DNA of 64,000 bases, from contig LSRY02000036.1 of the NCBI GenBank assembly GCA_001643675.2, positions 229,501 through 293,500 of the forward strand, given 5' to 3'. This document shows, piece after piece, positions 57,560 to 64,000 of this stretch. The position numbers were made by a program, and so were the translations under genes. The stretch comes from Monocercomonoides exilis (lineage: Eukaryota > Preaxostyla > Oxymonadida > Polymastigidae). The notes below the pieces were generated by a model, which had not been told where the DNA came from, did no database searches, and saw only the letters and a list, made by a program, of their open reading frames with translations. The stretch's first letter is position 1. Each line of letters begins with the position of its first letter.

Positions 57560-57987
57560 TTAATTATTTTGAACATATTTTCGCATTTCATAAAACCTTG
57601 TGTTTTCATTTTTTGATCATTCAAGCCTTTATTTCATTTCGATTCTTACGAATTTAGAAAAATCGGTTTTGCGCACCTTTAAAAATGATAGTATTCTGAA
57701 CGTCAAATTCCTGCGAGCTTAATCTATTTTTCTATATCATTTTTGATGATATTTCTATTTATCATCTCATTGCAACACCACATCATTGCATCTGAAGTGT
57801 GAATGTTATTTTGTTTATATGATTTAAGAAAAAGCAATTTTCACTCATCATTTTCATAATGAAAAATCATATTTAATGTCAACAAAAGCTGCCAAACATC
57901 AGTTTGGATTCAAAAAGTTGTTGTGATATTAATGACAAATTGTTGTGTGTAAGAAAGACTGGCTGCATATATTGTTCATACATCAAA

Positions 57988-58595
57988 ATGGAAAATCAAA
58001 GTTTCACAAGAGGTTGCATTCCAGGCATGTTCATTATGTTTTTCCTTCAATAAATCTTTTGAAAAATAATTGTTTTATGTTTTTAACAGGTGATTTGATG
58101 GGCAGCCATTCTCCTGACCAATATTGTTCGTTAAAGCATGTATATTACCGTCAGATGTCAATGTCATCTTTTAACTTTCTTCTTCTTGTTTTGATACTCG
58201 TCTCTCTCGTCATAATATTGCTTTTCTTCTTTGGATGTGTAATTGGATCGTGCTGTTCGTGGAGAAAACACAAAAAAGAAGTTGCAAAACTTCAAAAATT
58301 GTTCACTCGAGATTTGCTTCTTAATCCTGAAAATATTCAATATGAAGAACATCAAGGCGAATATGGAACATTTTATTATCCAACTGTTGGCCCAGATGAA
58401 CAATCTTCAATTCAAGATGACATTTCTGAAATTCATTCTGTATTACCAAAATCAATAAGCACTGCCGATGCAACGAGCATGCTTTGTGCGGCCGAAACTT
58501 GCGAATATAAAATTAGTAAATCAAAAAGGAAGCATAAAGAAAAGAAAAATAAAAGAAGGGAACATAAAAAAGCAGCTTATGAAATACCGTCTTGA
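57988..58595 (+). CDS. Small single-pass membrane protein with Lys-rich tail
   Basis: Main exon 58090-58595 plus a probable first exon 57988-58012 (MENQSFTRG), joined by a GT-AG intron, giving 176 residues. Alternatively translation starts at the ATG at 58098 (165 residues) with the intron in the 5' UTR. One strong membrane helix (FNFLLLVLILVSLVIILLFF) near residues 35-60 is followed by GCVIGSCC and basic residues (SWRKHKKEVAKLQK), the positive-inside side. The Cys pair next to the membrane could be palmitoylated. The soluble tail has YEEHQGEYGTFYYPTVGPDE and ends in a Lys/Arg-rich segment. No family recognised. It lies between PLAA and the Sfi1-like gene in the same direction, only 123 bp upstream of the latter's ATG. 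Confidence 0.7.
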
Positions 58596-58718
58596 AATAA
58601 TATTTTCTTATCTGTGACTTTTTTTAAAAAACTATTCATTTCATTTTGATCTATCCTAAACTTTTATATTTTCTGTTAACTTTTTTATTTTGTTTATTGT
58701 TTTTCAGTTGAAATATTG
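58596..58718 (+). promoter_or_regulatory. Compact intergenic spacer between two co-oriented genes
   Basis: 123 bp of T-rich sequence must hold the terminator of the membrane-protein gene and the promoter/5' UTR of the next gene. A TTTTTCAG at 58700-58707 could be a splice acceptor for an unseen 5' UTR intron. No explicit motif. Confidence 0.3.
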
Positions 58719-61700
58719 ATGAGTGGACAAGATGAACTTGACTATTCTTTTATTGGTAAAACTGGGAAAACTGTTGAGCAAGTAAGTCAACTGAGAGCGT
58801 CTGGACAAGGAAGATTCGGTTTTTTTTAAGTTTTTAATAATTTGGTTAAATTTATGACTTTTTAATTGATATAAATTATGACATAAATGCAGGAAGAACC
58901 CTTCCGCCAAGTCCATCATTATCATATCCTACTGCAACCTCTACTAAAGGTAAAAATTCCAAATTAAATAAACATCCAAAAAAGGTAGTTAAAACTTATT
59001 GTACGATTTTCCCGCAAATTTTCATGATTCTCTTTTTTTGTAGGAATCATTGGATCAAACTGCAGAACCAAAAAAGCTCACATTCACAAAATCTCAGCTT
59101 GCATATTTCGCTGGCAACAAACTTGCCAAAGAACTTTATCATCATGGTTCAAATCGAGCTTCATCACCGGCAAAGCAAATACCTTCTTCGCCTCAAAACG
59201 TACCAGCATTTTTAACTCCTCAACCTACACGAATTACAACATCATCTTTATCGCCTGCACCTCAACATACGCCTTTCGCAGATAGTCGTCCATCTTGGTC
59301 TTCATCAACAAACCCAATGTCAACTCAGTATTCCAAATCAATACGTTCAGAGTTTATCCAAAGTCATCCGGGGATGGCAAGATCAGTTCCTTCGCCTTCT
59401 CCTATTTCAACGCCATTTACTCAATTTCAGGATACAACGATGATTCAATCACCACTGTCATCTCCGGCTGCTTCCATGCTATCAGCGTCTCTGACCAGAA
59501 AATCTGCAAAAGCCAAAGGAAGTGCAGAATCCAACAGCGACACCATGAAAGCGAACGCGGATGCTGATTGGAGCAACATTCATCAGAATCAAGTTGGTGC
59601 GCCAGCCACAACAGCGATGGTGCATGCGCTCGAAGCATCTGACCCGGAGCGCATTGTCTCATACGGCACTCGCCTGCAGCGTGTGGAAAGGCTGCTGCAG
59701 GCGCTGTCGGAGCGGAACGTGAAGTACAACGAGACCAAAAGGCAGGTCGCCATCAGAGGCACCGCCGAGCGTCTGGGGCAGCTGGAGCGGCTGTTTATGA
59801 GTGAGAAGCAGCTGACTGAGTTCCAAGCAGCCACGAAAATTCAGCTGGCGTGGCGCTCGCGCACACTCCGGCAGAACTACGGGGAGGCAATGCGGGCAGT
59901 GGACCGGTGGCGGAAGAGGGAGCTGCGAGATTTCGAGACGGTGATTACAGTGTGGGCGAAGGAAAGAGCGCTCTATTTTGCAGATGTGAAGGACTATCAG
60001 GACCGATCACTGAGAAGAAGCGCGGCAGCGATGCTGCGGCAGTGGCGTGTGTATGTGGAGAAGAAGAAGAGCGATGCGACGAACCACACCGAAAAGAAGC
60101 GCATTCTGACGAAGAAGCACCAGGCGCTGCTGGTGAAGATGTGCTTTCGTGAGTGGAAGCAGATCTCCTTCGGCGAGTTTTCGATGCGGCGAGTGAGAGA
60201 GCAGCGCCGGCAGAAGATGGCCGCAGCGCGGACGCGGCTGATGGAGGCAGAGATTGAGAAGGGAAACATATCCGCGATGGGGTTCATCACCGAAGCGATG
60301 GTGAAGAAGGAGGTGCTGCGAGAGATGGCAGTGGAGTGTGCCGCAGCGTATGATCACAGACTGGTGAAGAAGACGTTTGCGCGCTGGCTGGAGTACCTGT
60401 CGATGCGCCGCAGTGCGAAGGAGCTGGCGGAGAAAGCAGAGAGGCGGTATGCCTCGTGGGCGATGATGGTGTACTTCCACCGCTTCCGCACGATTGTGCA
60501 GGAGGCGAAGGCGAAGGACTTGAGGCGCTTTGGCATCCGGAAGAACGCGCGGGTGGCGCAGTACAGGCGACACCTGGCGGAGGAGAAGCGAATTTTCCTG
60601 CTGTGGCGGGAGTATGCGCACCCGCGGCAGCAGGTGCAGAAGATGAAGGCGCAGAAAGAGGCAGCGCTTGTGCAGAGGGTGTGGAAGGCACTGCGGGTGC
60701 AGGTGAAGCACCAGCATGCGATCAGAGAGAAGGCTGTGGAGGCGTGGCTGGAGACAACGAATGCGCTGCCGTCGCTGTACTTCCGGCGCTGGCAGCGGTT
60801 TGTGTTCATCCGCTTTGCCGAGAGGAGGACAACGGAGATTTGCAGTGAGTTTCTGAAGCGGAGGAACGAGGCGATGCGGCTGCGGGTGGCGTTTGGGAGG
60901 TGGAGGGTGATGACGAAGGAGACGAAGGACGCGAGAGAGAAGAAGTACAGAGAGTTTGAGCTGTTCCGGCAGTCGATGATCAACGCAGCATCGCATTCAA
61001 CGAAGGAGAAAGGAGGTGTGGAAGGAGGAGGAGGAGGAGGAGGGAAAGAGGAAGGAATGAGTCTATCGCAGGAGGCGTCGGCGTTTATGAGCGGGTCGAA
61101 GATTGGGGCCGGGGCAAGTGCCGCGCTTGTGCCGACGGATTTGGTGGATGCGCACGATGCGATTGTGGCTGACATGTCGAATGCGCTCAAGATAGCACAG
61201 TCAGCCATCATCAAAAGAGAACAGGAGCTTGTAAAGAAAGAAGAGGAGATTGGAGAGTTAAAGATGATGATATTCACCACGCAGCAGGAGGCGAAGAAGA
61301 ACAAGAGACTTCTGGATGTGCTGATCAAAGCAGCGACGACGCACGACCCGCTCAAGTCAGCCACCAGCCGCGGGTCGAATGCCTCCACTGCTCGAACAAG
61401 CCCTCAATCTCCGACTTCTCGCGCATCACACGCCTCTCATTACTCCAGCAACACTCCGTTGTCCCCCTTTACCCGCACCCCTTCTGGCGCTACACCTTCT
61501 GCCTCGCTTGTGTCTGTGTCTACGCCATCTTCTCCTGGCTCGTATGTGCCGATGTACTGGCAGGGGGAGAGGGGAGAAAGAGGAGAAAGAGGAGAGAAAG
61601 GGAAGCAGCCACGGAGAAACTCGATAACTGGGCCGGAACGAGGCTCGAAGCGGAATTCTCCGTTGGTTTCTGGGCAAACGGGGCAGCAGATGAAGCGGGT

Positions 61701-64000
61701 GACGCTGGTGAAGAGAAAACAAGAGGGAGGAGAAAGAGGAGGTGGAGAAAGAGGAGGAGAAAGAGGAAGAGGAGGAGGAGGTCCAAAATTACAAGGGAAT
61801 GGAATGAATGGAGCGGTTTCTTCTTTGTCGCAGTCTTCTTCACAGGCAACTGAGCTTGGGAGGCAGAATGAAGGGATGGGAGAAGGAGAAGAAATGGATG
61901 GGACACAAAATGGGGATATGAATGAGAAAGAAGGAGGAGAAAGAGAAGGAGGAGAAGGAGAAGGAGAAGAAGGGCAAAACGTATCTGCAATTGAAAGATC
62001 ATTGTATCTTGGAGAAAGAGAAGGAGAAAGAGAAAGAGAAAAAGCAGAGGAAGAAACAGGGTTGTCATTGGAAGCACAGAATGTGCTGATGAGTGTGGAG
62101 CAGCTGGTTCCATTGAAGTTGGGGAAAGAGCTGAGGCAGCAACAGGAAAGACTTCAGAGGCAGAAAGAAGAAGCAGAAGAAGAAGGAAGAAGAATGAGAA
62201 GGGAGATGGAGATTCAAAGAGAGGAAGAAAGAAGGCAGAGGGAGAAGATTGAAGAGTTGATGAATGCGAAGGAGGAACTCGAAAAACAGACAAGCTTGCT
62301 AAAAACAATGGGAACAGAGCAAAATGGGAGGAAAGAAGATGAAAGCTGTAAAAATGATACGGGAAAGGATGGAGATAAACAAAGAAATGGAGAAAAAGGA
62401 GAGAATAAGAAGGAATTTGAAGTGGATCAGCGAATGAACGATATTATCAACCAGAAAATTGAAGAAGCGCACAAAATTTGGGAAGAAACAGCAGAAAAAA
62501 CGCGAACAGAAATTGAAAGAGAAAAGATGAAGCTTCGAAGGAAAGTGGAGGAACAAGAGAAAGAACTGGAGGAGGCAAAGAAGAGATTCAATGAAGAGTT
62601 TGAGAGGGCATCAGAAGTGGTGAAGAAGAAGAGCAAAGAGGCAGAGTGTTTGAAGGAGGAGGTGGAGAAGCTGAAGGGAGAAGTGGAAGAGAAAGAGAAG
62701 AAGGAGAAAACGAATAAAATAGAGGGAAAAGAAGGAAAAGAAGGAAAAGAGAAGAATGATGCAATTTCAATGGAAGATGGTAGAATAAAAGAGCAAAGTG
62801 ATTTTTCTGTTCAGAACACAACAAGATCACAAGCAATGAGTGGGAGGCAGACGCAACAAGAAGGAGGAATGGTGAAATCTCCATCGATTGCGGATTCTTA
62901 TCAGAAACTGCCTGATTCTTCATTATATTCAACTTCTTCTTCTTCTTCAGTTTCTTCTTCTTCCTCCTCCTCCTCTCTTTCTTCTTCTTCTCCAATGAAT
63001 CCTTCAGTCTACACCTCTACTTCTTCTCTTCCATCTCTGCATAACTCATCATCATCACCTTCTTCTTATTCTTCTACACAAGAAACACATTCATCTGTTT
63101 CTCTATCGATGTCTAAGCCAATGGTTCTATTCAGCCATGCATCACATACAACTTCATCATCATCATCATCATCTTCTTCTTCTTCTTCTTCTTCTGCAAA
63201 GAAAGGGAAAACAGCATCAGCAGCATCAGCAGCAGAGGAAGAAGAGGACGAGAAGAAGAAGAAGCAGCAGGCGAAGAAGAAGAAGAAAGAGGAGAACATG
63301 AAGAAGAGCAAAGAGGATGAAGAAAGCATTCGGAAGAAGACAGAAATGGAGCTGAAGAAAGAGAAAGAGCTGGCGAAGGAAAGAGAAGAAAAGCTGAAAA
63401 AAGAACTGGAGAAGGAGAAAGAGAGGGAGAAAGAGTGGCTGAGGCAGAAGGAAATTGAGAAGCAAAAGGCTCTGCTGAGAGAGAGGGAGAAACAAGAGAA
63501 GGCGATGGAAGAGGCGCAGAAGATGAGAGAGGAAGAAGTGGCGATGCTGAAGTGGAAGATGCAGTGTGCGCTGAGTGAGCTGATTGTGGCGTATGATCCG
63601 TTCAGCCCCGCCGCGGGGGAAGAGGCAGAAAGGCAAAAGACGAGGGAGAGGCAGAGGAAGAAGGCGATTGAGCGGCAGAAGAAGATGAAGCTCAGCCACA
63701 AGGCAAGAGTGTCACAGGCAATGCTGATTGAGGTGCCAACGTCGCCGGCGCAGGCTAAGACGATGTTTGGCAAGGAGGCGATGGGGCAGGCAATGCAGGC
63801 GATGCTGGCGAGGATGGCAGAGGAGGACGAGAAGAGGGCGGGGCTGGGAGAAGAAGAAGGGGGAAGAGAAGGAGAAGGGAAGGAGAAGGAGAAGAAGGAA
63901 GAGGAGAAGGAAATAAAGAATACGGATAAATTGAACATATTAAATAGAAATGAAAATGAAAACAAAGAAAGCCCCAAAAGAGAAGAAATTGCAACTGATG
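58719..64000 (+). CDS. Large IQ / Sfi1-like W-repeat / coiled-coil protein (3' end beyond window)
   Basis: Exons 58719-58818, 58893-58984 and 59044 to beyond 64000. The last exon is open to the window edge (more than 1,650 codons), so at least 1,716 residues. Starts MSGQDELDYSFIGKTGKTVE. A Ser/Pro-rich region is followed by an IQ motif (AATKIQLAWRSRTLRQNY, about residue 325). Then, about residues 390-720, come at least seven helices with a Trp-centred repeat: MLRQWRVYVEKKK, CFREWKQIS, TFARWLEYLSMRR, FLLWREYAHPRQ, VWKALRVQV, YFRRWQRFVFIRF, AFGRWRVMTKETK. These resemble Sfi1-type centrin-binding repeats and suggest a basal-body or centrosome-linked role, by inference. The rest is heptad coiled coil (REMEIQREEERRQREKIEEL; WEETAEKTRTEIEREKMKLR) broken by Ser-rich linkers. 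The coding sequence is GC-richer (over 50%) than its surroundings. Confidence 0.8.

Noticed and set aside
60007-61388. Long minus-strand ORFs (329 and 344 codons) opposite the Sfi1-like gene
   Set aside because: They lie antisense to a continuous plus-strand frame with clear W-repeats; Cys/His/Leu-rich composition is the mirror image of GC-rich sense codons.

Overview
This window is nuclear DNA from a eukaryote. The evidence is multi-exon genes with short GT-AG introns, single-copy cell-biology genes (a PLAA/Doa1-type ubiquitin adaptor, an LCAT-like acyltransferase, a USP-type deubiquitinase, an Sfi1-like W-repeat protein), very AT-rich intergenic DNA and long microsatellites. The standard code appears to be used: TAA and TGA both end well-formed genes, and a 2,212-codon frame rich in Gln uses no TAA or TAG. 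Several copies of Cys/Gly-rich right-handed beta-helix surface proteins ('GGGMY'-type turns, C-terminal membrane helix) and a lineage-type ~440-residue helical protein remind me of oxymonad flagellates (Monocercomonoides/Blattamonas-like). That taxonomic call is inference, not proof.

Layout. 1-5.3 kb: a perfect 337-bp inverted repeat with a 193-bp spacer, a second smaller foldback, a decayed retroelement with a DIRS-like reverse transcriptase, and AT-rich spacer. 5.3-11.2 kb: decayed genes (a beta-helix fragment on +, a badly broken gene on -). 12.5-14.2 kb: a DDE-transposase-like frame (-) whose 3' end is entered by a ~286-bp mini-element carrying a strongly structured RNA candidate. 14.4-20.2 kb: a USP-type deubiquitinase gene (-) split by a 3,517-bp transposon with 151-bp identical terminal inverted repeats and an 8-bp target duplication. 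The transposon carries a captured beta-helix gene fragment. 21-33.6 kb: armadillo-repeat and coiled-coil genes in decay, with a large AAAAG microsatellite. 34-35.4 kb: an intact three-exon gene. 36-38.9 kb: a beta-helix surface-protein pseudogene (-). 39.8-40.1 kb: a nested palindromic foldback. 40.7-42.4 kb: an intact five-exon LCAT-like gene. 43.8-50.4 kb: a 2,212-residue Ser/Gln/His-rich low-complexity protein (-). 50.6-57.6 kb: a complete 17-exon PLAA/Doa1 gene whose introns carry a series of pyrimidine-rich microsatellites, including ~1.75 kb of ATTTT. 58.0-58.6 kb: a small single-pass membrane protein. 58.7-64 kb: a large Sfi1-like/IQ/coiled-coil protein running off the window.

The intact right half (34-64 kb) contrasts with the left half, which is a graveyard of mobile elements and decaying genes. 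The most interesting items are the frame-restoring transposon insertion in the USP gene, the compact structured RNA element at 12.68-12.80 kb, the unusual GTNTG 5' splice-site preference, and microsatellites that double as polypyrimidine tracts.
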